Assembly (NCBI GenBank): GCA_024401565.1
Contig: JAKSKU010000003.1
Span: forward strand, 26,610-90,609
Direction of reading: 5' to 3'
DNA length: 64,000 nucleotides
Source: Paludibacteraceae bacterium
GTDB taxonomy: Bacteria; Bacteroidota; Bacteroidia; Bacteroidales; Paludibacteraceae
This document shows, one piece after another, positions 9,692 through 18,673 of this stretch. Every line of letters starts with the position of its first letter. The stretch's first letter is position 1. Below the pieces are notes generated by a model. It saw nothing but the letters and a program-made list of their open reading frames with translations. It did not search any database and was not told the origin of the DNA. The translations under genes were made by a program, and so were the position numbers.

Positions 9692-10981
9692 ATGAAACTA
9701 CGTAATCTTTTATTATACATTATCGCATTCTCTTGGGCAGCGATAAGCACTGGTTGCAAGGACAAGGACGATGACGAAACTCCAAATCCGAGAATCCGTC
9801 GCGTCATTATTCCTGCAATAGGCAATGATGTGGTGTTTGTAATCAACGACGTAGAAGCAAAAATCTACAACTACGATTCTCTAGAATACGGCACAAGAGT
9901 AGACTCTCTTGCACCTAACATCTATGGTTATGGTGCAAACGAGCTAAAGATAAACTTCACATACGACGGCACAAACTTCATAGAATACAAGAACAAAGTT
10001 GTCATGGATCTGACAAACCCTATCACAGTGTATTCCACTGCATCTGACGGGCAACAGAAATCATACACAATGGAGGTTCGCGTACACAAGTATGATGTAG
10101 ACGCGTTCGAATGGAGAAACGTCGGCACAATTGCGTCTATCGGAGAAACTATAGAATCTCATAAGTCGATGACTTACAAAGACACAATGTTGTACTTTAT
10201 ACAGTCATCGTCAAAATGCGCTGTCATGACATCTACAGACGGGAAAATATGGATAGAAAAGCCGGTCGTGGCTCCTGAAAAGCTTCTATTCTCTTCCCTC
10301 TGCAATATAGGAGATTCTATTTACGTTCAAGGAGAGAGCGGAGCCTACTATGCAGCCAACATGAATGGTTTCACATTCTCCGCATACAATGCGATCAGCA
10401 ATGGCCGTCTGCTTTACTCTTTAAACAGTCTTCTTTGGGTGATTGATGGCAACAGCATAAACGCTTACACAACAAATGGAACGCTAAAGTCAACAACTGC
10501 TTTTCCAGCAGAGTTGTCTTCCGACACTATCCGTCCTTTCACATCACAAAGCGGATACACATCGCTTGGCTATCTATACGTGAAAAAAGGTGATAATGCG
10601 GAAATATGGGCTACAGACAGATATGGCAACATCGAGTGTTTGACAAACGCATCGTCTAACCTTCCATATCTAGACAAAGCCATCATTTTCTCATACGACA
10701 AAGCTTTAGGAATCATTGGTGGCATCGACAAAAACGGCAAATATTCATCCGAATGTTTCTTGTCGGACAACAATGGTCTTTCATGGAACAACGACTGGCA
10801 CAAAGATTTGGGTGAGGTTGTAGGCACTATTGCAGACGCTGGCATATTCGTCACTAGCAACAAGGGCGAAATGCTACTGCTTGGCGGACAGACAGAAAAT
10901 GGTGCAAGCAACGTGATCTGGTCGGCACGCCTAAAACAGATTCTTCAAAGAGAGGATTTTCTAAACAGTTTAGGAAAATAA
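9692..10981 (+). CDS. Lipoprotein resembling DUF6242 family
   Basis: 429 residues from the ATG at 9692; an upstream ATG at 9665 would overlap the preceding gene by 26 bp and place the signal peptide badly. The N-terminus is a lipoprotein signal with lipobox AISTGC near residue 22, followed by a charged KDKDDDE stretch, pointing to the outer membrane or periplasm. The rest is beta-rich: an N-terminal domain of ~110 residues, then repeated short motifs such as [16 protein letters not shown] and [10 protein letters not shown] that look like beta-propeller blades. The DUF6242 assignment is from memory of Bacteroides homologues and is moderate. Its function is unknown. It sits one base after the YqaA gene and one before mnmG. 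Confidence 0.8.
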   Translation: MKLRNLLLYIIAFSWAAISTGCKDKDDDETPNPRIRRVIIPAIGNDVVFVINDVEAKIYNYDSLEYGTRVDSLAPNIYGYGANELKINFTYDGTNFIEYKNKVVMDLTNPITVYSTASDGQQKSYTMEVRVHKYDVDAFEWRNVGTIASIGETIESHKSMTYKDTMLYFIQSSSKCAVMTSTDGKIWIEKPVVAPEKLLFSSLCNIGDSIYVQGESGAYYAANMNGFTFSAYNAISNGRLLYSLNSLLWVIDGNSINAYTTNGTLKSTTAFPAELSSDTIRPFTSQSGYTSLGYLYVKKGDNAEIWATDRYGNIECLTNASSNLPYLDKAIIFSYDKALGIIGGIDKNGKYSSECFLSDNNGLSWNNDWHKDLGEVVGTIADAGIFVTSNKGEMLLLGGQTENGASNVIWSARLKQILQREDFLNSLGK

Positions 10982-10982
10982 A

Positions 10983-12857
10983 ATGAAATTCGATTTCGAC
11001 GTCATAGTAATTGGTGCGGGTCACGCAGGATGCGAGGCGGCATCAGCAGCTGCCAACCTTGGTTCGCAGACTCTGTTAATCACGATGGATATGCACTCTA
11101 TCGCGCAGATGAGTTGTAATCCGGCAGTGGGAGGTATCGCAAAAGGACAGATTGTAAGAGAGATCGACGCAATGGGCGGACAGATGGGTATCGTCACTGA
11201 CCTTACTGCCATCCAGTACCGTATGCTCAACAAGTCGAAGGGTCCGGCAATGTGGAGTCCACGTAGCCAGTCGGATCGTCAACGTTTCTCGGAAAAGTGG
11301 AGAAGCTTACTCGAGAACACCGACAACCTCTGCATCTGGCAGGACATGGCAAACGAATTATTGTTTGAAGGCAACTCCGTTTGCGGAGTACGCACTGCGC
11401 TTGGTGCAGAATTCAAAGCTAAATCAATCGTCATCACAGCTGGTACATTCCTAAGCGGATTGATGCACTGTGGAAGACAACAGATAAAGGGAGGCCGTAT
11501 CTCAGAACCAGCGTCGTACGGAATTAGCGAGCAGCTAATGGCAAAGGGTATCAACGTCGGCAGAATGAAGACAGGTACACCAGTCAGAATCGACGGCCGT
11601 ACGATCAATTTCGACGAACTTGCTCCACAAGACGGTGACAACGACTTTCATAAATTCTCTTATCTTGATTTCCAGCCACGTCCGCTAAAGCAGCGTCCGT
11701 GCTTCATCACATACACCAACGAGCAGACTCACGAGATTCTTCGTGCTGGTTTGCCTGAATCTCCGCTCTACAATGGTCAGATCAAGAGTGTTGGTCCACG
11801 CTACTGTCCAAGTATCGAGACAAAGATCGTGACGTTTGCGGACAAGAATCAGCATCAGCTTTTCCTTGAGCCTGAAGGTGAGACAACTCAGGAGTATTAC
11901 CTTAACGGATTCTCCTCTTCTCTACCCCTTCATGTGCAGCTCAACGCACTACGCACAATCAAAGGTTTGGAGAATGTACAAGTCTACCGTCCGGGTTATG
12001 CCATCGAATATGATTACTTCGATCCGACTCAGCTAAATCCAACATTGGAAAGCAAGCTCGTAGGCGGGCTTTTCCTTGCCGGACAGGTAAATGGCACGAC
12101 AGGATACGAAGAGGCCGCAGGACAGGGTTTAATGGCCGGAATTAACGCACATTTGAAGTGCCATGGCAATCAGGAATTTGTATTGTCACGAAATGAGGCT
12201 TATATCGGTGTGCTAATCGACGATTTGATCACAAAAGGTGTGGATGAGCCATACCGTATGTTCACGTCGCGCGCAGAATACAGAATCTTGCTTCGTCAGG
12301 ACGACGCGGATAGCCGCTTGACTCGCAAATCCGCAGAAATCGGTCTTGCACGTAAGGATCGCGTCGACTTGCTAACACAGAAGGAGGAGGAGGTCAACCG
12401 TTTGAAAGAATTCACGTCGACTTTCTCAATAAAACCAGCATTGATCAATCCATTCTTGGAGACGCAGGGCACTTCACCACTTCGTGAAGGCTGCAAACTT
12501 GTGGATTTGGTCAACCGTCCACAGCTAAACTTCGATTCTTTGCGTCAGGCCATTCCAGCATTGCAGGAGGCAATCGATAAGATTCCAAACAGACGCGAGG
12601 AGATTGTGGAGGCTGCGGAGATTCAAATCAAGTACAGCGGCTACATCACTCGTGAGCAACAGATCGCAGACAAACTGACTCGCCTTGAGAATATTAAAAT
12701 CAAAGGCAAGTTCGATTATATGTCGATCAAGACTATTTCCACAGAAGCTCGCCAGAAACTAACACGTATCGATCCAGAGACAATCGGTCAGGCAAGCAGA
12801 ATCTCGGGAATCAGTCCGAGCGACATCAACATCCTATTAGTTCTTTTGGGACGTTAA
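10983..12857 (+). CDS. mnmG: tRNA uridine-5-carboxymethylaminomethyl modification enzyme MnmG (GidA)
   Basis: 624 residues, full length. With MnmE it installs cmnm5/nm5 groups at the wobble uridine of several tRNAs, using FAD, NADH and a folate-derived methylene. The FAD-binding motif [12 protein letters not shown] begins at residue 9, followed by the family signature [20 protein letters not shown] near residue 45; FLSGLMHCG and a [17 protein letters not shown] box near residue 425 also match. The C-terminal helical domain that contacts MnmE and tRNA is present. The gene starts one base after the upstream lipoprotein gene and is followed after 16 bp by an ABC-F gene. Confidence 0.97.
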   Translation: MKFDFDVIVIGAGHAGCEAASAAANLGSQTLLITMDMHSIAQMSCNPAVGGIAKGQIVREIDAMGGQMGIVTDLTAIQYRMLNKSKGPAMWSPRSQSDRQRFSEKWRSLLENTDNLCIWQDMANELLFEGNSVCGVRTALGAEFKAKSIVITAGTFLSGLMHCGRQQIKGGRISEPASYGISEQLMAKGINVGRMKTGTPVRIDGRTINFDELAPQDGDNDFHKFSYLDFQPRPLKQRPCFITYTNEQTHEILRAGLPESPLYNGQIKSVGPRYCPSIETKIVTFADKNQHQLFLEPEGETTQEYYLNGFSSSLPLHVQLNALRTIKGLENVQVYRPGYAIEYDYFDPTQLNPTLESKLVGGLFLAGQVNGTTGYEEAAGQGLMAGINAHLKCHGNQEFVLSRNEAYIGVLIDDLITKGVDEPYRMFTSRAEYRILLRQDDADSRLTRKSAEIGLARKDRVDLLTQKEEEVNRLKEFTSTFSIKPALINPFLETQGTSPLREGCKLVDLVNRPQLNFDSLRQAIPALQEAIDKIPNRREEIVEAAEIQIKYSGYITREQQIADKLTRLENIKIKGKFDYMSIKTISTEARQKLTRIDPETIGQASRISGISPSDINILLVLLGR

Positions 12858-12873
12858 CCTTTAGAAAAAGAAA

Positions 12874-14772
12874 ATGACAGACGAAAACCTAATTCAGATA
12901 CAGCAAGTCAGCAAAAACTTCGGTGACTTGGCCCTTTTTGAGAATGTAACCTTCACTATCAACGTAGGCGAGAAGATTGCATTGATCGGACGCAACGGTT
13001 GCGGAAAGAGTACGCTGATGAAAATCATCTTGGGTGAGGAGCCACAGGATTCAGGCAATATCACCCGTCGACGCGATCTGAAAATCAGTTTTCTTGATCA
13101 AGATCCAAAATTCAACGATGGAGAGAGTATCCTCGACGGTGCTCTTCGCCACGTATCTGGAGAAATCACCACTGTCATCAAAGAATATGAGAACGCCATC
13201 AACAATGGTGCGGACGCAGATGTGATTTCTGAATTGTCGCATAAGATGGATGCTCTTAACGCGTGGAATCTGGAGACGACGGTAATCTCTACCCTTTCCC
13301 GTCTTGGCCTACGCGACATCAACCAGAAGATAAGCACGCTATCAGGAGGAGCTCGCAAACGTGTGGCTTTGGCGTCGGCTATCATTTCTGACCACGATTT
13401 GCTAGTGCTTGACGAGCCTACCAACCACCTTGACCTTGGAATGGTTGAGTGGCTTGAGGAGATGCTTGTGAAAGAGAAGAAAGCCCTTTTACTTGTGACA
13501 CACGACAGATATTTCCTTGATAACGTCTGCAACAAGATTCTTGAGATCGCAGACACTCAGATTTACACTTACCAAGGCAACTACAGCTATTACCTTGAAG
13601 AAAAGGAGCATCGTGAGGAGATTGAGCAACGTACACTTGCCCACCTTCGCAACACTTACCGCCGTGAGCTTGAGTGGATACGTCGTCAGCCTCAGGCACG
13701 CGGTGGAAAATCACGTAGCCGTATCGACAGATTCGACGTCATTGAAAAGAGGTTGAAGAGTGTCCGTTCGGAAGCAGAGTTGACTCTTGCATCTAAATCC
13801 AACCATATCGGAACAAAGATCATCGAACTTAACTATATTTCTAAAAAGTACGATGAAAAGGTGCTTTTAAAAGATTTCTACTACAATTTCGCCAAAGGTG
13901 AGAAAGTCGGAATCGTCGGCACAAACGGATCTGGAAAGACAACGCTGCTAAAGATGATTCTTAACGAAGTACAGCCAGACAGTGGAGAGATCACTATTGG
14001 TCAGACGGTTCGTTTTGGCTACTACAGCCAGGAGCTTCCTAAATTCAAGGAGTCGCTAAAAGTAGTAGAATACATATCGGAGATTGCAGATCAGGTGGAG
14101 GTGCAACAAGGTGTTAAGCTATCTGCCACAAATTTGTTGAGCAGATTCTTGTTTGCTCCAAGCCGTCAGCACGACTATATCTATAAATTGTCAGGTGGAG
14201 AGAAACGTCGACTACAGCTTTGCCGAGTGTTGATGGAGAATCCTAATTTCTTAATCCTCGACGAGCCTACTAACGACCTCGACATCGCAACGCTATCTGT
14301 GCTTGAGGAGTACTTGATGGAGTTTAAGGGCAACGTGCTAATCGTAAGCCACGACCGTTACTTCATGGATAGAATCGTGGATCACTTGTTTGTGTTCAAC
14401 CCGGACAGTTCAATCAAAGACTTCCCTGGCAACTACACAGACTACCGCATCTGGAAGGATATGTCCGATGAAAAGGAGAAAGCTGAGAAGGAAAAGAATG
14501 CAAAACCAGCGGAAGCCGCCCCAAAACGTGAGCGCAACACTGCGATGGACAAACCAAAGTTGAGCTACAAAGAGCAACGTCTACTTGAGCAAACCGAGAT
14601 TGACATCGACAAGCTCAGCAAAGAGAAGAAAGAGATCGAGGACCGACTTGGAAGCGGAGAGCAGATGAGCAACGACGAAATCATGAAATTGTCGAGCAGA
14701 ATGCAGGAAGTGATCGAAGAACTCGATGAAAAGGAGATGATTTGGCTTGAATTGAACGAAAAGATATCGTAA
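12874..14772 (+). CDS. ABC-F family ATPase, Uup-like
   Basis: 632 residues with two ABC ATPase domains and no membrane segments. Walker A motifs are GRNGCGKST near residue 34 and GTNGSGKTT near residue 350; the signature motifs are LSGGARKRVALA and LSGGEKRRLQLC; both Walker B segments read VLDEPTNHLD or ILDEPTNDLD. An arginine-rich linker (RRQPQARGGKSRSR) sits between the domains and a charged C-terminal extension with predicted coiled coil occupies the last ~80 residues, as in Uup. ABC-F proteins bind the ribosome and relieve stalled or antibiotic-blocked translation; which subfamily role applies here is not certain. The gene probably belongs to the mnmG operon. Confidence 0.93.
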   Translation: MTDENLIQIQQVSKNFGDLALFENVTFTINVGEKIALIGRNGCGKSTLMKIILGEEPQDSGNITRRRDLKISFLDQDPKFNDGESILDGALRHVSGEITTVIKEYENAINNGADADVISELSHKMDALNAWNLETTVISTLSRLGLRDINQKISTLSGGARKRVALASAIISDHDLLVLDEPTNHLDLGMVEWLEEMLVKEKKALLLVTHDRYFLDNVCNKILEIADTQIYTYQGNYSYYLEEKEHREEIEQRTLAHLRNTYRRELEWIRRQPQARGGKSRSRIDRFDVIEKRLKSVRSEAELTLASKSNHIGTKIIELNYISKKYDEKVLLKDFYYNFAKGEKVGIVGTNGSGKTTLLKMILNEVQPDSGEITIGQTVRFGYYSQELPKFKESLKVVEYISEIADQVEVQQGVKLSATNLLSRFLFAPSRQHDYIYKLSGGEKRRLQLCRVLMENPNFLILDEPTNDLDIATLSVLEEYLMEFKGNVLIVSHDRYFMDRIVDHLFVFNPDSSIKDFPGNYTDYRIWKDMSDEKEKAEKEKNAKPAEAAPKRERNTAMDKPKLSYKEQRLLEQTEIDIDKLSKEKKEIEDRLGSGEQMSNDEIMKLSSRMQEVIEELDEKEMIWLELNEKIS

Positions 14773-14797
14773 AGATATCGAAATAAATCACATAAAG

Positions 14798-16147
14798 ATG
14801 AATCAAATTGCCACTTTAATATCAGATTTAAGTTCATTTCTTTGGAATGGACCGATGATAATCTGCCTACTTTTCACCCACATTTTTTTGACTATACGTC
14901 TGAAATTTCCTCAACGCCATATTTTTAAGGCAATTCGTCTGAGCCTACAGAAAGAAGAGGGAAGTCACGGCGACGTTTCTGCTTTCGGAGCCCTTGCGAC
15001 AAGTTTGGCCGCAACTATCGGAACTGGAAATATCGTCGGAGTGGGGACAGCAGTTGCCTTGGGTGGTCCGGGAGCTGTATTCTGGTGCTGGATCACGGGA
15101 GTACTGGGAATAGCCACAAAATATGCGGAGGGAATGTTAGCCGTGAAATATCGAGTGAAGACGTCGCAGCAGAAAATGATCGGTGGACCGATGTTTGCGT
15201 TGAGCCGTGGACTTGGAATGAAGAAATTAGCTATTCTATTCTGTATCTTCACAGCTCTTGCCGCATTTGGAATCGGAAACACAGTTCAGGCAAACGCCAT
15301 CAGCACCCTTTTATATGAGAATTACGCAGTTGAGACGTGGATAAGCGGACTTACACTAGCAGTTCTTGTAGCGGCGGTATTGATATTCGGAGTGAAAGGA
15401 ATTTCCAACGTCTGCTCGTTGCTTGTGCCAGTAATGGCTCTTTTGTATGTTTGCGGATGTCTCTACATCCTTTGCTGCAATTATGAATATCTTGGCGACA
15501 CTATTTCATTAATAGTCTCTTCTGCATTCAATGGCAAAGCAGCCATGGGAGGAGCGGCAGGAAGCGGAATAATGATAGCGGCACGCTACGGTATTGCCAG
15601 AGGACTATTCAGCAACGAAAGTGGTATGGGATCAGCTCCAATTGTGGCAGCCGCAGCGAAGAGTAATTCGCCAGTGAAACAAGGTTTGATTTCTAGTAGC
15701 GGAACATTTTGGGACACCGTCATCATTTGCGCAATGACAGGAATGGTACTTGTCAGCACAGAGATCGCCAACCCAGACATAGCAGCAAAAGAAGGTGCAT
15801 TGCTGACTAAACGAGCATTTGAATGTATTCCTGTCGTCGGCCCTCTTATTTTAAGCTTTGGTTTGGTCACTTTCACATTTTCAACAATTCTAGGATGGAG
15901 CTACTACGCAGAGCGTGCTATCGAATATCTGTTCAGTGGCAAATGGCAAAAAAGAAGCAGACTTAAGTATTTCATCACCACATACAGAATCATTTGGGTG
16001 ATTGCCATATTCATCGGATCGGTAGTCAGTCTGCAAGTGGTATGGGATTTTGCCGACTGTATGAATGCTTTGATGGCATTGCCAAACCTTGTCTCGTTGA
16101 TATTACTTTCCAAGATTATCGCCAAAGAAAGCAACTACGATTGCTGA
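14798..16147 (+). CDS. Sodium:alanine/glycine symporter (AGCS/AlsT family)
   Basis: 449 residues with about ten transmembrane helices. The family signature GTGNIVGVGTAVALGGPGAV lies near residue 75, with ITGVLGIATKYAEGMLAVKYR following and GIARGLFSNESGMGSAPI near residue 270. AGCS carriers import alanine, glycine or related amino acids with sodium across the inner membrane. It begins 25 bp after the ABC-F gene and is the last member of the six-gene run that starts at 8232. No clear T-run terminator follows; a palindromic repeat element begins about 50 bp downstream. Confidence 0.93.
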   Translation: MNQIATLISDLSSFLWNGPMIICLLFTHIFLTIRLKFPQRHIFKAIRLSLQKEEGSHGDVSAFGALATSLAATIGTGNIVGVGTAVALGGPGAVFWCWITGVLGIATKYAEGMLAVKYRVKTSQQKMIGGPMFALSRGLGMKKLAILFCIFTALAAFGIGNTVQANAISTLLYENYAVETWISGLTLAVLVAAVLIFGVKGISNVCSLLVPVMALLYVCGCLYILCCNYEYLGDTISLIVSSAFNGKAAMGGAAGSGIMIAARYGIARGLFSNESGMGSAPIVAAAAKSNSPVKQGLISSSGTFWDTVIICAMTGMVLVSTEIANPDIAAKEGALLTKRAFECIPVVGPLILSFGLVTFTFSTILGWSYYAERAIEYLFSGKWQKRSRLKYFITTYRIIWVIAIFIGSVVSLQVVWDFADCMNALMALPNLVSLILLSKIIAKESNYDC

Positions 16148-16197
16148 TTTTGATAAAGAAAGAATTGTGAGCATGTTATCTTTCGCAATAGACAAAA

Positions 16198-16300
16198 GGA
16201 TTATATAGCAATTTCCTAAAAATGAGGATTGTTAAGGGCGGAACGCCCTTACTCCCTCCAACGCGAGCCCGTAGGGCGAGCGTATAAAAATATGTGCGTG
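16198..16300 (+). repeat. Copy 1 of the 24-bp-TIR intergenic element (right end missing)
   Basis: The left terminus (TTATATAGCAATTTCC) and the internal AAGGGCGGAACGCCCTT hairpin and CGAGCCCGTAGGGCGAGCG block match the copy at 18315-18441. The right terminal repeat cannot be recognised. Together with the DUF1846 promoter it fills the 318-bp gap before 16466. Confidence 0.8.
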
Positions 16301-16343
16301 AAAGATTTAGTTGTATCTTATTCTTAAATCCTATTTTTTTGTT

Positions 16344-16351
16344 TATCTTTG
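16344..16351 (+). promoter_or_regulatory. Probable -7 box for the DUF1846 gene
   Basis: TATCTTTG matches TAnnTTTG, 115 bp before the start codon, implying a leader of roughly 105 nt. Confidence 0.5.
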
Positions 16352-16465
16352 TCCGATTTTTGGTTTCAATTTGTAGCATATAAAGCAATTATAGCTTTCA
16401 AATTGTAGAGATTCCAACCATTCAATCACATTTTTGAAAAAGATTAATTAGAACAAAATACGAAC

Positions 16466-17959
16466 ATGAGTAACTGCAACGGATTTGATGGTGAAAAATA
16501 CATCAAGATGCAGAGTGAACGCATCAAAGAGAGAATAAGCAAATTTGGAGATAAGTTGTATCTCGAGTTTGGAGGAAAATTGTTCGACGATTTCCATGCG
16601 TCGCGCGTACTTCCTGGATTCCAACCAGACTCAAAGATCCGTATGCTTTGTTCTATGAAAGACGAAGCAGAAATCATCATTGTGATCAATGCTCAGGATA
16701 TCGAGCGCAACAAGGTGCGTGGTGACTTGGGTATCACATACGATCAGGATTTGCTTCGCTTGGTAGACGCATTCCGTGCATACGGTCTTTATGTATCGAG
16801 TGTTGTTTTGACTCGTTTCAGCGGTCATCCAAACCAGATCGCTTATCAGGAGAAGTTGGAGAAACTTGGATTGAAGGTGTACCGTCACTACCCTATTGAA
16901 GGTTATCCTTCAGACGTTCAGCATATCGCAAGCGAGGAAGGCTTTGGCAAATGCGAATATGTGAAGACGGAGCGTCGTTTGGTAGTAGTTACAGCTCCTG
17001 GCCCAGGTTCAGGTAAGATGGCAACATGTCTTTCTCAGCTTTACCATGAGAATAAACGCGGTGTGAAGGCAGGATACGCTAAGTTTGAGACATTCCCAAT
17101 CTGGAATATTCCATTGTCTCACCCAGTCAACGTAGCATACGAGGCAGCCACAGCCGATTTGGCCGACGTTAATATGATCGACCCATGGCATCTTGAGGCA
17201 TACGGCGAGACAACAGTCAACTACAACCGTGACATCGAGATCTTCCCTGTATTGAAGAACATGCTTGCTGCTGTATTAGGTTCTTCTCCTTACAACAGCC
17301 CTACAGACATGGGTGTGAATATGGCAGGTTTCTGTATCGTCGACGACGAGGCCACAAAGAAGGCTGCTAAGGAAGAGATCGTCCGCAGATACTACACAGC
17401 ATTGACTACACAGAGAAAGAGCGGTGGAGAGGAGCAAACAATCGAGAAGTTGAAGATGATTATGGAGAAAGTCGGCGTCACTCCAGAAGACAGACTTGTA
17501 GTGAAAGCCGCACGTCAGCGTGCAGAGGAGACAAACGGTCCTGCCGCAGCAATCCAGCTTAACGACGCCAACCACACAATCATCACAGGTAAGACTTCTG
17601 AGCTTCTTGGTGCAAGTTCAGCTCTTTTGCTTAACGCGTTGAAACATCTTGCAGGAATAGCTGACGATGTAAGAATGATCTCACCAAACGTGTTGGAGCC
17701 AGTCTGCAAATTGAAGACAGGAGCACTTGGTCATCGCAACCCACGTCTTCATACAGACGAAGTGCTTGTAGCCCTTTCAATCTGCGCAATCACCGATGAA
17801 AACGCCCAAAAAGCGTTGGATAAGTTGCCAGAGTTGAAGAATTGTGAGGTACACACAAGCGTCATCCTTTCTCAGACAGACGAAAGAGTATTCCGTCGTC
17901 TTGGAGTTAATCTTACACAGGAGGCTAAATACCAGACATCTAAATTGTATCATCAGTAA
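16466..17959 (+). CDS. DUF1846 family protein
   Basis: 497 residues, full length for the DUF1846 family, a conserved cytoplasmic protein of unknown function found in Bacteroidetes and Firmicutes. Family features visible are the N-terminal FDGEKYIKMQSERI segment, the glycine-rich loop TAPGPGSGKMATCLSQLYHE near residue 175, IDPWHLEAYGETTVNYNRD near residue 240 and the GRTSELLG-like ITGKTSELLGASSALLLNAL near residue 375. The GPGSGKMAT loop looks nucleotide-binding-like, but no activity is established. Codon use is highly biased, suggesting strong expression. The gene is monocistronic, with its own promoter and terminator. Confidence 0.93.
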   Translation: MSNCNGFDGEKYIKMQSERIKERISKFGDKLYLEFGGKLFDDFHASRVLPGFQPDSKIRMLCSMKDEAEIIIVINAQDIERNKVRGDLGITYDQDLLRLVDAFRAYGLYVSSVVLTRFSGHPNQIAYQEKLEKLGLKVYRHYPIEGYPSDVQHIASEEGFGKCEYVKTERRLVVVTAPGPGSGKMATCLSQLYHENKRGVKAGYAKFETFPIWNIPLSHPVNVAYEAATADLADVNMIDPWHLEAYGETTVNYNRDIEIFPVLKNMLAAVLGSSPYNSPTDMGVNMAGFCIVDDEATKKAAKEEIVRRYYTALTTQRKSGGEEQTIEKLKMIMEKVGVTPEDRLVVKAARQRAEETNGPAAAIQLNDANHTIITGKTSELLGASSALLLNALKHLAGIADDVRMISPNVLEPVCKLKTGALGHRNPRLHTDEVLVALSICAITDENAQKALDKLPELKNCEVHTSVILSQTDERVFRRLGVNLTQEAKYQTSKLYHQ

Positions 17960-18013
17960 TGCACGTAGAGACGCACGGACGTGCGTGTAACCCTACGCAA
18001 ATTTGAAATATCA

Positions 18014-18046
18014 TAAAAAATCCTCGAACAAATCGAGGATTTTTTT
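18014..18046. terminator. Bidirectional intrinsic terminator
   Basis: A 9-bp stem (AATCCTCGA/TCGAGGATT) flanked by A6 upstream and T7 downstream, so it can end transcription from both the DUF1846 gene and the convergent small gene. Confidence 0.85.
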
Positions 18047-18064
18047 GTTTTTATGATTCAGATT

Positions 18065-18289
18065 TCAAAAGTAGTCATCATCGTCTTCCGACTCTTCATC
18101 AACCTCAACAACGCTTGATTCTCCATTAGAGACTCCCAAGATATCACACAATGTGTCCCTGCCGCTCGTTTTCGCTAGAATATTATTACATTCTTCCACA
18201 AAAGGGCATGTTTTATCACACTCCTCTTTACTATATTCTTGAGCGAAGAAAGACAAAATAATCTCTTTAGTTAGTTTTGGTTCATTCAT
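18065..18289 (-). CDS. Small acidic hypothetical protein
   Basis: 74 residues. No family is recognised. The N-terminal half is mixed and helical with three cysteines (KTCPFVEECNN and one preceding pair member), the C-terminal 20 residues are almost entirely acidic (EEDEE/DDDD type) and end DDYF. It has its own ATG, convergent placement against the DUF1846 gene and a shared terminator, which support a real gene. The acidic tail could mimic nucleic acid or recruit a partner; that is speculation. It is flanked upstream by copy 2 of the TIR element. Confidence 0.6.
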   Translation of the reverse strand: MNEPKLTKEIILSFFAQEYSKEECDKTCPFVEECNNILAKTSGRDTLCDILGVSNGESSVVEVDEESEDDDDYF

Positions 18290-18314
18290 TTCTATGTCTG
18301 GCTATATTAAATCA

Positions 18315-18441
18315 GGAAATTATATAGTAGTTGTCCAAAATTAGGATTGTTAAGGGCGGAACGCCCTAACCTCTACAACGCGAGCCCGTAGGGCGAGCGT
18401 ATAAAGAAAAAGCGTTGTTAGACAACTCGTATATAATTGCC
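18315..18441 (+). repeat. Copy 2 of the 24-bp-TIR intergenic element (complete, 127 bp)
   Basis: Left terminus 18315-18338 and right terminus 18418-18441 are inverted repeats matching at about 19 of 24 positions (shared core AATTATATA...GTTGTC). Inside are an AAGGGCGG/CGCCCT hairpin and a CGAGCCCGTAGGGCGAGCG block. It resembles a MITE or REP-type element and encodes nothing. Confidence 0.85.
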
Positions 18442-18516
18442 TTAAATTAATCACAAAGTTAGTAAATATATTAAAAGCATCTGCTTTCTAAGTGTTTGAC
18501 ATAACCAGAATATGTA

Positions 18517-18632
18517 TATCTTGATAAAAGTGTAGTACAATAGCATTTTTATCTTGATAAAAGTGTAGTGAATCAACATTTTTATCTTGATAAAAGTGTG
18601 CTGGTATCGCATTTTTATCTTGATAAAAGTGT
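18517..18632. repeat. Array of four 33-bp direct repeats upstream of a DUF4143 ATPase gene
   Basis: The core TATCTTGATAAAAGTGT occurs at 18517, 18550, 18583 and 18616, an exact 33-bp period. Three copies extend to a 16-bp perfect palindrome, TTTTATCTTGATAAAA. The 12-16 nt between cores differ from unit to unit. The last core ends 41 bp before the ATPase start codon, so the array sits at the promoter. It looks like an operator or iteron array, not CRISPR (see rejected items). Confidence 0.9.
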
Positions 18633-18651
18633 GTGTTTGAGAAAATAGATA

Positions 18652-18659
18652 TACTTTTG
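18652..18659 (+). promoter_or_regulatory. Probable -7 box of the DUF4143 ATPase gene
   Basis: TACTTTTG matches TAnnTTTG, 14 bp before the ATG, implying a very short leader. The repeat array ends 19 bp upstream, overlapping the expected -33 region. Confidence 0.55.
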
Positions 18660-18673
18660 CAAAAAACATATAT

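Noticed and set aside
18517-18632. CRISPR-like array (repeats with variable spacers)
   Set aside because: Cores are 17-23 bp and spacers only about 10-16 bp, far shorter than CRISPR spacers; there are only four units and no cas gene nearby. The position at a promoter fits an operator array better.
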